Of a stretch of DNA of 47,116 nucleotides, positions 16,794 to 24,638 are shown in pieces. How positions within the stretch are numbered: position 1 is the first letter of the stretch; each line of letters starts with the position of its first letter. A program made the position numbers and the translations under genes. Origin of the DNA: Chloroflexota bacterium (GTDB lineage Bacteria > Chloroflexota > Dormibacteria > Dormibacterales > Dormibacteraceae); contig VBIA01000169.1 in NCBI GenBank assembly GCA_005879985.1, forward strand, positions 1 through 47,116, given 5' to 3'. The notes beneath the pieces were generated by a model. It did no database searches. It was not told where the DNA came from and saw only the letters and a list, made by a program, of their open reading frames with translations.

Positions 16794-18050
16794 TTATGGG
16801 TAGATTCCCCTCACCGTCGTGGCGTTGGCCACCCGCTGCACCGCCAGCGCGTACGCCGCGAGCCGCATGTCGATGTGCTTGTTCACCGACGTGTGGAGGA
16901 TCTCGTAGAACGCGCGCGTGATCACGTGGTGCAGCTTGGTGTTGATCTCCTCCTCCTCCCAGAAGAAGGCCTGCAGGTCCTGCACCCACTCGAAGTAAGA
17001 CACGATCACGCCGCCGGCGTTGGCGATGATGTCGGGCACCACGAAGATGCCGCGCTCGTGGAGGATGGGGTCGGCCCCGGGGCTGATGGCGGCGTTGGCG
17101 CCTTCGGTGATGAGTCGCGCGCGAATGCGGCTTGCGTTCTCCTCGGTGACCTGGTTCTCGATAGCGGCCGGTACGAGCACGGTCACCGGCAGCTCGAGCA
17201 GCTGATCGTTTCCGATGACGTCCGCCTTCTTGAATCCTGTCACGCTGCCGCGCACCTGCCGGTGCTCTTCCAGAGCGTCCAGGTCGAGACCTTTCGGGTT
17301 GTGCACCGCGCCCTTGGAGTCGCCGATGGCGACGATGCTCAGCCCCGCCTCCGACAGCAGGCGCGCCGCCGACCGGCCGACCTTGCCGTAGCCCTGGATC
17401 GCGACGGTCGGCGTCTGGTCCTCGAAATGGAGGTACTTCAGCGCCTCGAGTGTCAGGTACGTGGCCCCTCGACCGGGCGCGTCGACTCGGCCCTCGGACC
17501 CGCCCACATCGACGGGCTTGCCGGTCACCGACGCGGTGACCGAGTGACCTGCGTGCATCGAGATCGTGTCCATGATCCACGCCATAACCTGAGGGCTCGT
17601 ACCCATGTCAGGTGCCGGGATGTCCTTCTCGGGGCCGATCAAGAGCGCGATCTCCGTGGCGTAGCGACGCGTGAGGTGCTCGAGCTCGGTGAGCGAAAGC
17701 TTGGTCGGGTCGACTCGAACCGCACCCTTGGAGCCGCCGTACGGAATGCCGACCGCGGCGCACTTCCAGGTCATCAGCATCGCCAGCGCCTTGACGAGCT
17801 CGAGGCTGACATCGGGGTGGTAACGGATGCCGCCCTTCGCCGGACCTCGGCTGATGTTGTGCTGCACGCGCCAGCCTGTGAAGACGTGCACCGAGCCGTC
17901 ATCCATGCGCACCGGGAAGTGCACAGTGAGCTCGCGCTTGACCTCGCGGAGCGTGCGCCGGGTGTCGTCAGAGAGGTCGATCACATCGGCAGCGGCGTCA
18001 AAACGCCGCTGGGCGGTCTCGTAAGCCGACACCCTCGTTTCGACCGCCAT
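16794..18050 (-). CDS. gdhA: Glutamate dehydrogenase
   Basis: Glu/Leu/Phe/Val dehydrogenase of 418 aa, the size of the hexameric NAD(P)-dependent class. It interconverts glutamate with 2-oxoglutarate and ammonia. GWRVQHNISRGPAKGGIRYHP carries the substrate-binding Lys, and TWKCAAVGIPYGGSKGAV (about 94-111) the catalytic Lys. The Rossmann loop is AIQGYGKVGRSAARLL, followed by ITEGANAAISPGAD and VVPDIIANAGGVIVSYFEW. The ATG start at 18048-18050 diverges from the DUF881 gene with 68 bp between. Element A follows the TAA stop within four bases and may form its terminator. Confidence 0.95.
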   Translation of the reverse strand: MAVETRVSAYETAQRRFDAAADVIDLSDDTRRTLREVKRELTVHFPVRMDDGSVHVFTGWRVQHNISRGPAKGGIRYHPDVSLELVKALAMLMTWKCAAVGIPYGGSKGAVRVDPTKLSLTELEHLTRRYATEIALLIGPEKDIPAPDMGTSPQVMAWIMDTISMHAGHSVTASVTGKPVDVGGSEGRVDAPGRGATYLTLEALKYLHFEDQTPTVAIQGYGKVGRSAARLLSEAGLSIVAIGDSKGAVHNPKGLDLDALEEHRQVRGSVTGFKKADVIGNDQLLELPVTVLVPAAIENQVTEENASRIRARLITEGANAAISPGADPILHERGIFVVPDIIANAGGVIVSYFEWVQDLQAFFWEEEEINTKLHHVITRAFYEILHTSVNKHIDMRLAAYALAVQRVANATTVRGIYP

Positions 18051-18118
18051 ACGTGCCGACCCACAATACTCCAGAGGCCACTCAATGCTCTAGAGCAACC
18101 CCCCAGAATTGACGCGGG

Positions 18119-18841
18119 ATGGGGCGCGCTCAACCTCTCAGCACAGCGCTCGTGGCGCTGGTCGCGCTGGCGGTCGGTTTCCTGCTGGCGGGGCAGGTCA
18201 AGGCGCAACTGCTGACCCCATCCAATCAGGTCGGACGCAACCAGGCGCTCATCCGCAGTGTCCAGGACCTCGAAAGGACGAACCAGGCCGACCGGGCCAA
18301 GATCGAGGCCCTCCGCGCCGAGATCGACGCGCTCGAGGCGCAGGCCGCAAGCCAGTCGCAGGCGACGCAGGGCTTGAAGAACCAGGTGGCCGACCTGCGC
18401 GCCCACGCCGGCCTGACACCTCTGCACGGGCCAGGTGTGGATGTGGACATGACCAGCGGTCCGCCCGGCTCGGATCCCTCCGGCCAGAACCGCAACCTGA
18501 TCACGTACCAGGACGTCCAGGACCTGGTCAATCTCCTTTTCGCGTCAGGAGCTGAAGGAGTGGCGGTGAGCGGCCGGCGCATCACCCCGTTGAGCGCCTT
18601 CAGCGGGTCGGAAGGCGAGGTCATCGTCGACCAGGGGCCGCCGCTGTTCTCCCCGATCAAGATCGTCGCGGTCGGCGACCGCAACAGCATGGAAGGCGCG
18701 CTCGGCGACCCCAACAGCCTGCCGAGCCTACGGATCAGGGAGATCCAGTTCCAGCTCACCCTTGGCGTGAGGGGAGCGCCAGATGAATCGCTGCCAGCTT
18801 TCGACGGGAGCCTGGAGGCGCCCCATGTCGGCCCGGCCTAG
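18119..18841 (+). CDS. DUF881 family membrane protein (first of two)
   Basis: DUF881 protein of 240 aa, of the group found near cell-division genes in Gram-positive bacteria. One N-terminal transmembrane helix (LVALVALAVGFLLAGQV, about 9-25) is followed by a coiled coil at about 45-88 (IRSVQDLERTNQADRAKIEALRAEIDALEAQ). The outer DUF881 domain has LHGPGVDVDMTSGP and a FASGAEGVAVSGRRITPLS block. The function of the family is unknown. The next gene is a second DUF881 protein overlapping the end of this one, so the two likely form an operon and perhaps a heteromer. Confidence 0.88.
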   Translation: MGRAQPLSTALVALVALAVGFLLAGQVKAQLLTPSNQVGRNQALIRSVQDLERTNQADRAKIEALRAEIDALEAQAASQSQATQGLKNQVADLRAHAGLTPLHGPGVDVDMTSGPPGSDPSGQNRNLITYQDVQDLVNLLFASGAEGVAVSGRRITPLSAFSGSEGEVIVDQGPPLFSPIKIVAVGDRNSMEGALGDPNSLPSLRIREIQFQLTLGVRGAPDESLPAFDGSLEAPHVGPA

Positions 18842-19520
18842 CTCGCGCCGGCGACAGCGCTCGCACTCGTCGGCGGGCCCGGTGGCCGTGTGGCTCATCG
18901 CGCTGCTGGTGGCGCTTGTGGCGACCGTGCAGCTGCGCAGTCAGGCGGAGGTGGAGAGGAGCCTGATCCAGGCCGATCCCGCCACGCTCGCCTTCTCGAT
19001 CGACCAGCTGAGCCGGTCAAACGACGAGCTCGAGGCACAGATCAACGACCTCACCCAGCGGCGGTCGCAACTGCATTCAGGGGGAAGCGCGGCCGCGGAC
19101 CTGGCGCTGCAAGCGGAGCTGGACCAGCTGCGCATCCTCGAAGGCCTGGTGCCGGTTCACGGGCCGGGCGTGGTGCTTGTGATTGACGCTTCCGGACTGA
19201 CGGCGCTCGACCTTCAGGACGCGCTGAACAACCTTGCCGGGGGAGGTGGCGAGGCGCTGGCCGTGAACGATCAGCGCGTCGTGGCCGGTGTGCCGATCGT
19301 GCAAACCGCGGGCGGCGTCACGGTCGGCGGCACTCTTACGCCGCCGCCGTGGACCATCGTCGCGATCGGGGACACCAACCGCCTCGCCGAGACCTCTGAC
19401 GCAATGACGCAGCAGCTGCGCGGCGACCGGCGCGTGCGTCAGGCGACCTACCGCGTCGAGTCGGACATCGTGATCCGGGCGGTGGTTACCGAGCGGCCCT
19501 TCGTTTACGGGGTGCCGTAG
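18825..19520 (+). CDS. DUF881 family membrane protein (second of two)
   Basis: Second DUF881 protein, 231 aa from ATG 18825, which has GGAGG seven bases upstream and overlaps the preceding gene by 17 bp. An upstream ATG at 18783 is possible but would overlap by 59 bp. A basic N-terminus, one transmembrane helix (AVWLIALLVALVATVQL), a short coiled coil (FSIDQLSRSNDELEAQINDLTQ) and the domain signature VHGPGVVLVIDASG, then ALNNLAGGGGEALAVNDQRVV, are seen. It is only moderately similar to its neighbour, so the duplication is old. The 3' end overlaps the convergent PhaR-like gene by 35 bp. Confidence 0.88.
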   Translation: MSARPSSRRRQRSHSSAGPVAVWLIALLVALVATVQLRSQAEVERSLIQADPATLAFSIDQLSRSNDELEAQINDLTQRRSQLHSGGSAAADLALQAELDQLRILEGLVPVHGPGVVLVIDASGLTALDLQDALNNLAGGGGEALAVNDQRVVAGVPIVQTAGGVTVGGTLTPPPWTIVAIGDTNRLAETSDAMTQQLRGDRRVRQATYRVESDIVIRAVVTERPFVYGVP

Positions 19521-20001
19521 CCGGTTTCGGCGCGCGTCCGTTCGATCGCTTGAGCTCCGCCGAAAGCTTGTCGATGCGATCGTTGAGGCGGTCGACGTCG
19601 CGGCGGGTCGGCAGCTTCAGGCGCTGCAGCGTGCGCTCGATGGCCTCATCGACCATCCCCTCGAGATTGCCACGGCGCCTCTCGACCTCCGACACCAGGT
19701 CGCCGGGCACGTTGAGCGTCTTGCGTACGTAGTCGAGAAGGGCCTGGCCGCGCTCATGGATGGCATCAGTGCCTGCGTCGACCAGGCGCTGTGGCCCGCG
19801 CTTCTCTTGCGTCAAGACGATCTGCGACAGCACGACCTGCGTGATGTCATTGCCGGTGTCGCGGTCCACGACGCGGATGTCGTGACCGGCGCGAACCAGG
19901 TCCGCGATTCCGTCAAGCGTCACGTACTGGCTCGTGCGGGTGTCGTAGAGCTTGCGGTTCGCGTACTTCTTGATAAGGTGGCGTTCAGGCCCGGGTGACA
20001 T
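19486..20001 (-). CDS. PhaR-type polyhydroxyalkanoate accumulation regulator
   Basis: Protein of 171 aa with the PHA accumulation regulator DNA-binding domain at residues about 8-70 (LIKKYANRKLYDTRTSQYVTLDGI, then RVVDRDTGNDITQVVLSQIVL). A helical C-terminus follows (ERRRGNLEGMVDEAIERTLQRLKL and a coiled-coil end) with a basic Arg/Lys tail. In proteobacteria PhaR represses phasin genes and binds PHA granules. The divergent neighbour at 20057 is a helical protein with a Lys-Pro-Ala tail reminiscent of phasin-like or histone-like proteins. No PHA synthase is in the window. The ATG at 19999-20001 lies 55 bp from the divergent start, so one short region could control both. Confidence 0.85.
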   Translation of the reverse strand: MSPGPERHLIKKYANRKLYDTRTSQYVTLDGIADLVRAGHDIRVVDRDTGNDITQVVLSQIVLTQEKRGPQRLVDAGTDAIHERGQALLDYVRKTLNVPGDLVSEVERRRGNLEGMVDEAIERTLQRLKLPTRRDVDRLNDRIDKLSAELKRSNGRAPKPATAPRKRRAAR

Positions 20002-20056
20002 TGTTGGGCCGATTCTAACGCGCTGCGTTATAGGGATCGACACCAGGAGGTTTCTT

Positions 20057-20516
20057 ATGCCAGCCCGACGACGAACGCCATCTCGATCCCGACTCAACCA
20101 GGCCATGAAGGCCGGCAGGACGGCGCTTCGCCAGGCCGAGAAGCGAATTCCTCCCGACCTGCGGCGCCAGATCGAGCGAGGCATCAAGGACGGACAGAAG
20201 AGATTTGACGCGACGGTCAAGGACATTCGCGCGCGCGTCAGCAAGGCCACCGCACCAGGCGAGATCGACCGCGCGCTCAAGCGGTTCAGCGGCCTGAGCA
20301 AGCAGGTCGAGGGCCTGGCCCGGCGCGACAACCGCCCAGCGCAAGCCCGCGGCGCGCAAGCCTGCCGCGCGTAAGCCCGCCGCGCGCAAGCCCGCCGCGC
20401 GCAAGCCAGCCGCACGTCGGAGCCCGCGCCGGGCAACGGCGCCGCCGCCAGTTGTGATGGCTCCGCCCGCGGTGCCCGAGACGCCGGTCGGGCCGATGGG
20501 CCTAGGCGGGAGCTAG
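20057..20516 (+). CDS. Helical protein with Lys-Pro-Ala-Ala-Arg tail, frameshifted
   Basis: Starts at ATG 20057 behind a perfect AGGAGG (20045-20050). The first frame gives about 90 residues of basic, helical sequence (MKAGRTALRQAEKRIPPDLRRQIERG, DRALKRFSGLSKQVEGLARR) and then stops at 20374. After a one-base shift between about 20325 and 20343, most simply one extra C in CCC at 20335-20337, a second frame reads five tandem KPAAR units and a Pro/Ala-rich end closing with TAG at 20514-20516. Corrected length is 152 aa. That stop shares CTAG with the convergent amidohydrolase, as intact genes do elsewhere in the window, so I think the fused frame is real. Function unknown; its place opposite a PhaR-like gene suggests a granule-, phasin- or DNA-binding role. 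Confidence 0.65.
20343..20417 (+). repeat. 15-bp tandem repeat, five units (KPAAR)
   Basis: Five tandem 15-bp units close to AAGCCCGCCGCGCGC, each encoding Lys-Pro-Ala-Ala-Arg in the shifted frame of the 20057 gene. Copy number could vary by slippage. Histone H1-like and phasin-like tails often contain such repeats. Confidence 0.85.
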
Positions 20517-22039
20517 AGGGAGCCGGATACCAGGACCCCGCCCAGCAGCACTGCCTGCGGGCGGAGTCCGTCCCAATCGGATTGGGATCCGGCCAGCGGG
20601 TCGGCCGCATAGACCTGGAGGTCGGCGAGCATCCCCCGCTCGAGCGTGCCTTTGACCGCCTCCTCGAAGCTCGCGTAAGCGCCGCCCTCTGTATAAGCCC
20701 GGAGCGCGTCGAGGACGCTGATGCCGTTGATCTCATCCTCGACGGCGGCCCGGATTCCCGCCCACGGATTCGGGTCGGGCGTGACCGGCAGGTCCGAGCT
20801 GAACGCGATGCGCACGCCGGCGCGCACCAGCGCGCGATGCGGAGCGAAGTCTTCGCGGGCGACCTCGGGAAACACGCCCGGCGCGACACGAGGCGCGCGC
20901 ACAGCAAGCGGCTGCATCACCGCGACCATCCGCAACCCCGCCAGGCGCCTTCGGAGGTCGGGCGGGCAGATGGTGCAGTGCTCCACGCGGTGGCGCATGC
21001 CGCGGGCGCCAGCCGCTTCGACCGCGTCGCACATCGCCTCGATCGCGCCGTCCCCGATGGCATGAGCGGCCACCTGCAGGCCCGCGTCGGAGGCTCGCTT
21101 GACCACTGCGTTGAGCTCGTGAGGAGGCGTTCGCCACATGCCCCCACCAGAGCGCATCACCACACGCTCGGCGCCACCGTCGATGAACACCTTGATCGGA
21201 CCGGCGCGGACGACCTCGCCGCCGAAGCCTGCCTGCACGCCAAGACTCGATGCGGCCTCGAGCAGCTCCCACGACAGGAACTCGTTGACGCGCAGGTGGA
21301 GCTCGGCGTCCATTGCTAGCCGCTCATAGCAGAACAGGTCGTCGGCGAAGCCACGGTTGACCGCGGCGCCGACCGTGGTTATGCCTCGAGACAGAAGCAG
21401 CTTCTGCGCCAGCAGGATGGCCTGGCTGCGGCGCGTGCGATCCGGCAGAGGCTGAACGTCGGCGACCATCCGCATCGCCGCCTCCTGCAGCAGGCCGTTC
21501 GGCGTGCCGTCTGCGTCGTGACCGATGCGGCCGCCGGCCGGATCAGGCGTCGACGCGGTGATGCCGGCCGCCCGCAGCGCAGCGCTGTTGGCGACACGCG
21601 AGTGACCGCCTCGCTCATCGATGAAAGCGGGGCGCGAGCCGGTTGCCTCGTCGAGCTCGAGGCGGTGCGGCGATCGCCTCTCGGCCAGCGCGCTCGCGCG
21701 ATAGCCCATGCCCTGCTGCCATTCGCCAGACCTGAGGCGGCGGCCGTGCTCACGCAGCCGCTGGACGATGTCCGCCACATCCCTGGCCCTTCCCAGGTCC
21801 GCGCCGAACCGCGTGAGTCCGTAGTAGACGACGTGCGCGTGCGCGTCGTTGAATCCGGGCAGGACCGCCGCGCCGCGCAACGCCACGACCCGCGTGCGTG
21901 GGCCTCGGAGCTCCATCAGCCTGGCACCGCCGGCCGCCAGAACGCGGCCGCTCGCGACCGCCAGGTGCGTGCACGTTTTCAGGCCGCCGCGGCCCAGCGT
22001 GCGCACGACGCCGCCCGCCAGGATCAGATCCGCTTTCAC
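20513..22039 (-). CDS. Amidohydrolase family protein, YtcJ-like
   Basis: Metal-dependent hydrolase of 508 aa of the amidohydrolase 3 (YtcJ-like) group. PGFNDAHAHVV places metal ligands at H67 and H69, and later family blocks are HAIGDGAIEAMCDAVEA, HRVEHCTICPP and FSSDLPVTPDPNPWAGI, the last carrying the catalytic Asp. Substrates of this group vary widely (amides, N-formyl compounds, cyclic ureides) and cannot be named here. The start ATG at 22037-22039 is 20 bp from the divergent threonine aldolase start. Its TAG stop shares CTAG with the convergent gene at 20057. Confidence 0.9.
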   Translation of the reverse strand: MKADLILAGGVVRTLGRGGLKTCTHLAVASGRVLAAGGARLMELRGPRTRVVALRGAAVLPGFNDAHAHVVYYGLTRFGADLGRARDVADIVQRLREHGRRLRSGEWQQGMGYRASALAERRSPHRLELDEATGSRPAFIDERGGHSRVANSAALRAAGITASTPDPAGGRIGHDADGTPNGLLQEAAMRMVADVQPLPDRTRRSQAILLAQKLLLSRGITTVGAAVNRGFADDLFCYERLAMDAELHLRVNEFLSWELLEAASSLGVQAGFGGEVVRAGPIKVFIDGGAERVVMRSGGGMWRTPPHELNAVVKRASDAGLQVAAHAIGDGAIEAMCDAVEAAGARGMRHRVEHCTICPPDLRRRLAGLRMVAVMQPLAVRAPRVAPGVFPEVAREDFAPHRALVRAGVRIAFSSDLPVTPDPNPWAGIRAAVEDEINGISVLDALRAYTEGGAYASFEEAVKGTLERGMLADLQVYAADPLAGSQSDWDGLRPQAVLLGGVLVSGSL

Positions 22040-22059
22040 CGCGCGGATACAGTAGACGC

Positions 22060-23088
22060 GTGGCGGTGATCGACCTTCGCTCCGACACGGTGACCAAGCC
22101 GACGCCAGAGATGCGTCATGCCATGGTGAACTCGCCCCTCGGCGACGACGTGTTCGGCGACGACCCGACGGTCAAGAAGCTCGAGGAGATGTCCATCGAG
22201 CGCTTGGGCAAGGAGGCGGCGGTCTTCGTCTCGAGCGGGACCATGGGCAACATCCTCGGTGTCGCGGTGAATGCTCAGCACGGCCAGGAGCTGATCGCGG
22301 ACGCCGACTCTCACGTCTATATCTATGAGGGGGCGGGCAGCGCGGCCATCAGCGGCGTGCAGGTCCACCCGGTCGCCACGACCCGCGGGGTGATGTCGCC
22401 GCAGCAGATCCGGGCCGCGACCAACCCAAGGGACGACTATCACTACGCGCTGTCCGCCGCTGTCAGCTTCGAGGACACGCAGAACCGCCACGGTGGCGTG
22501 GTTTGGCCGCTCGAGGATCTGCGCGCCGCCTACAAGGCTGCGCACGACCTTGGGCTGCGCGTGCACCTCGACGGCGCGCGCGTCTTCAACGCGGCGGTCG
22601 CGCAGGGAATCGACGTCGCCGAGATCGCCGCCTGCTGCGACACGCTGACCTTCTGCCTGTCGAAAGGCCTCGGCTGTCCGGCCGGAAGCGTGTTCCTCGG
22701 CAGCAAGGAGACGGTCGACGAGGCGCGGCGGTGGCGCAAGCGATTGGGCGGCGGCATGCGCCAGGCCGGCGTGCTTGCGGCGGCCGGCGTGGTGGCTCTG
22801 GAGTCGATGGTCGACCGGCTGGCCGACGATCACGCGAACGCGCGCACGCTCGCAGAGGGACTGGCGGAGCTCCCGGGCATCACGTGCGACCTGTCGCGCG
22901 TCGAGACGAACCTCGTGTACTTCGACGTGAAGGGCATGACCGGGCTGGGGTTCGAGGACGAATGCCGCAAGCGAGACCTGCTCGGCGGCGCGACCGACGA
23001 GCACACGGTGCGGTTCGTGACGCATGAGGGCATCACATCGCAGGACGTTCAATCCGCGCTGAAGATCTGCTCCGACATCCTTAACTGA
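22060..23088 (+). CDS. ltaE: Low-specificity L-threonine aldolase
   Basis: PLP-dependent fold-type I aldolase of 342 aa, splitting threonine or allo-threonine into glycine and acetaldehyde. IDLRSDTVTKPTPEMRHAM at the N-terminus, GDDVFGDDPTVKKLE and FVSSGTMGNILG are typical. The PLP lysine is K202 in TFCLSKGLGCPAGS. The GTG start at 22060-22062 (VAVIDLRSD) is preferred; the in-frame region upstream overlaps the divergent amidohydrolase. It converges on the threonine dehydratase-like gene, so two threonine-degrading enzymes end at the same junction. Confidence 0.93.
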   Translation: MAVIDLRSDTVTKPTPEMRHAMVNSPLGDDVFGDDPTVKKLEEMSIERLGKEAAVFVSSGTMGNILGVAVNAQHGQELIADADSHVYIYEGAGSAAISGVQVHPVATTRGVMSPQQIRAATNPRDDYHYALSAAVSFEDTQNRHGGVVWPLEDLRAAYKAAHDLGLRVHLDGARVFNAAVAQGIDVAEIAACCDTLTFCLSKGLGCPAGSVFLGSKETVDEARRWRKRLGGGMRQAGVLAAAGVVALESMVDRLADDHANARTLAEGLAELPGITCDLSRVETNLVYFDVKGMTGLGFEDECRKRDLLGGATDEHTVRFVTHEGITSQDVQSALKICSDILN

Positions 23089-23111
23089 GTCAGTCGACGA
23101 GCGCAGCCGGG

Positions 23112-23134
23112 GTGGTCGAGCTTCGCTCGACCAC
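23112..23134. terminator. Hairpin downstream of threonine aldolase
   Basis: GTGGTCGAG and CTCGACCAC form a perfect 9-bp stem around a five-base CTTCG loop, 24 bp after the ltaE stop. There is no T-run, so it would be a weak intrinsic terminator or an RNA-stabilising stem. Confidence 0.45.
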
Positions 23135-23270
23135 GACTCCAGGTTGTGTTTCCTGAGCAGGCGTGGCAGGGCCTCCGACGCGATTACCGCTCCGAAGGGA
23201 GAGCAGGGGCGCGAATCCGGCCGGCACTTGTGGCGAGTCGCATCGTTGTTAACGGCCGTTGAGCGCCCCG

Positions 23271-23300
23271 ATGAGAGGGAACCGGGCGGTTCCCTCTCAT
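23271..23300. terminator. Perfect 13-bp hairpin at the 3' end of the dehydratase gene
   Basis: ATGAGAGGGAACC and GGTTCCCTCTCAT form a perfect 13-bp stem with a GGGC loop. The right arm includes the TGA stop of the minus-strand dehydratase gene. Together with 23112-23134 it fills the convergent gap, which holds nothing else recognisable in its remaining about 140 bp. Confidence 0.5.
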
Positions 23301-24202
23301 AGCAGCGACGCGAGGAGCTTCTTGTCGATGTTGCCACCGCTCACGACGGCGACGGTCACCGGTCCCGGCTGCAGCTGCTCGAGCGCCGCGTAGGCCAGGG
23401 CGCCCGCGCCTTCAGCGACCACCTTCGCCGCTGAGGCGAGCTCCGGGATCGCGACGCGCAGCCGCGGCTCGGGCACGGTGATCCAGCGATCGACACACTT
23501 CTTCAACAGCTCGAAGTTGCGCGGGTCGAACGGCGCGGTCGTGCCGTCGGCGATGGTGTTGGGCGTGACGCTGACGGGCCCGCCCGCCTCGAAGACCTTG
23601 GTCCACAGCGCGTAGCCGTCGGACTGCACGCCGATCACCTCGACGCCAGTCTTCGAGCCCTTGATCGCCGATGCGATGCCGCTGATGAGGCCGCCGCCGC
23701 CAACAGGCACGACGACTCGGGCGAGGTCCGGCACGTCCTCGAGCATCTCGAGCCCGGCGCCGCCGTGGCCGGCGATCACCGTTGGCTCGGCGAACGGATG
23801 GATGAAGACTTCCGGCTCGGACGTCCAGTGCTCGCTGGCCAGCCAGTCCAGCACCTCGTCGCGCGGCAAGAGGATCGGGGTCGCGCCCCAGCGCTTGACG
23901 CCGTTGATCTTGGCGTCAGGCGCGTTCTCGTACATCACGACGCGGCATGAAACGCCGAGTGTGTGCGCCACGTAAGCGCACGCCTGGGCTGCGTTGCCCG
24001 CGCTGACGGTGATCAGTCCTTGGGCCAGCCGGTTTTTGGGGATCGCGGTGGCCGCCGCGAAGAAGCCGCGCACCTTGAAGCTCCCGGTGGGCTGCAGGCA
24101 CTCGAGCTTCAGGTACGCGCCTTCGACGGGGACGACCGGCGTGCGCTGCACATATGGACGCGCTCTCTCTGCTGCGGCCTTCACGTTCGCAAGTGAAATC
24201 AA
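23297..24202 (-). CDS. Threonine/serine dehydratase-like PLP enzyme
   Basis: Fold-type II PLP enzyme of 301 aa. The PLP lysine is K43 in PTGSFKVRGF, the substrate loop is SAGNAAQACAYVA, and the phosphate-binding glycine loop is VVPVGGGGLISGI. The C-terminus has AVVSGGNIDKKLL. Length and lack of an ACT-like regulatory domain fit the short catabolic threonine/serine dehydratase or serine racemase type rather than biosynthetic IlvA. The TTG start at 24200-24202 is used; an in-frame GTG six codons later is possible. It diverges from the FmdB gene with 16 bp between starts. Confidence 0.9.
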   Translation of the reverse strand: MISLANVKAAAERARPYVQRTPVVPVEGAYLKLECLQPTGSFKVRGFFAAATAIPKNRLAQGLITVSAGNAAQACAYVAHTLGVSCRVVMYENAPDAKINGVKRWGATPILLPRDEVLDWLASEHWTSEPEVFIHPFAEPTVIAGHGGAGLEMLEDVPDLARVVVPVGGGGLISGIASAIKGSKTGVEVIGVQSDGYALWTKVFEAGGPVSVTPNTIADGTTAPFDPRNFELLKKCVDRWITVPEPRLRVAIPELASAAKVVAEGAGALAYAALEQLQPGPVTVAVVSGGNIDKKLLASLL

Positions 24203-24218
24203 TCGGATAATCGTAGGG

Positions 24219-24455
24219 ATGCCGATCTACGAGTACAGGTGCTCGGCGTGCCGCAAGAAATCCTCCGCGCTGCTGCCGAGCTACTCCTCGCCCGACCCCG
24301 TGTGCCCGCATTGCGGCAAGCCCGAGCTCAAGCGGCTGGTCTCGACATTCGCCACCTCCCGCTCGTCAGATGACGGAGGCGACGACTACGGCGGTGATGA
24401 CGACTACGGCGGGGGCGACGATGGCGGCGATTTCGGAGGCGACGACGATTTATAG
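24219..24455 (+). CDS. FmdB-family zinc ribbon protein
   Basis: Small protein of 78 aa. MPIYEYRC at the N-terminus and the Cys pairs C8/C11 and C29/C32 (CSAC, CPHC) form the FmdB/regulatory zinc ribbon. The tail from about residue 50 is almost only Asp, Gly and Tyr (DDGGDDYGGDD), strongly acidic and low complexity. Family members are linked to transcription of amidase/formamidase genes, but the role is mostly unknown. The ATG at 24219 follows TAGGG. Its TAG stop is formed by the tip of repeat R2. Confidence 0.88.
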   Translation: MPIYEYRCSACRKKSSALLPSYSSPDPVCPHCGKPELKRLVSTFATSRSSDDGGDDYGGDDDYGGGDDGGDFGGDDDL

Positions 24456-24638
24456 AGGCGCGGACCGGAAGCCGTCGACGGATCTTCGGCCCCCATGCGA
24501 CCCATCTCCGGGCTCAGCTCCTGCGCTGCTCGCTCACGCAGTGTCCGATGCGCTCGCTCCGCTGCTCGTCGCTTCGCCCGGATCTGGGCCACCTGGATGG
24601 CCGAATCTCTCGCCGAGGCTTCCGGCCGCGCCTCTCTA
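24453..24638 (-). repeat. Dispersed inverted-repeat element, copy R2
   Basis: This copy is inverted relative to R1 and R3 and fills the whole gap between two convergent genes. Its tips are TAGAGGCGCGG on the left and its complement CCGCGCCTCTCTAG on the right. They supply the TAG stop of fmdB (24453-24455) and the TAG stop of the HD gene (24636-24638). Inner blocks match R3, including GATCTTCGGC, CATGCGACCC and GAATCTCTCGCCGAGG. Confidence 0.85.

Noticed and set aside
16455-18215. Long plus-strand open frame of 586 codons
   Set aside because: Antisense shadow of gdhA and the epimerase; Arg/His/Val-rich with no domain.
20002-20907. N-terminal extension of the PhaR-like protein
   Set aside because: Low-complexity Arg/Ala/Ser sequence antisense to the KPAAR gene; PhaR homology begins at MSPGPERHLIKKYANRKL.
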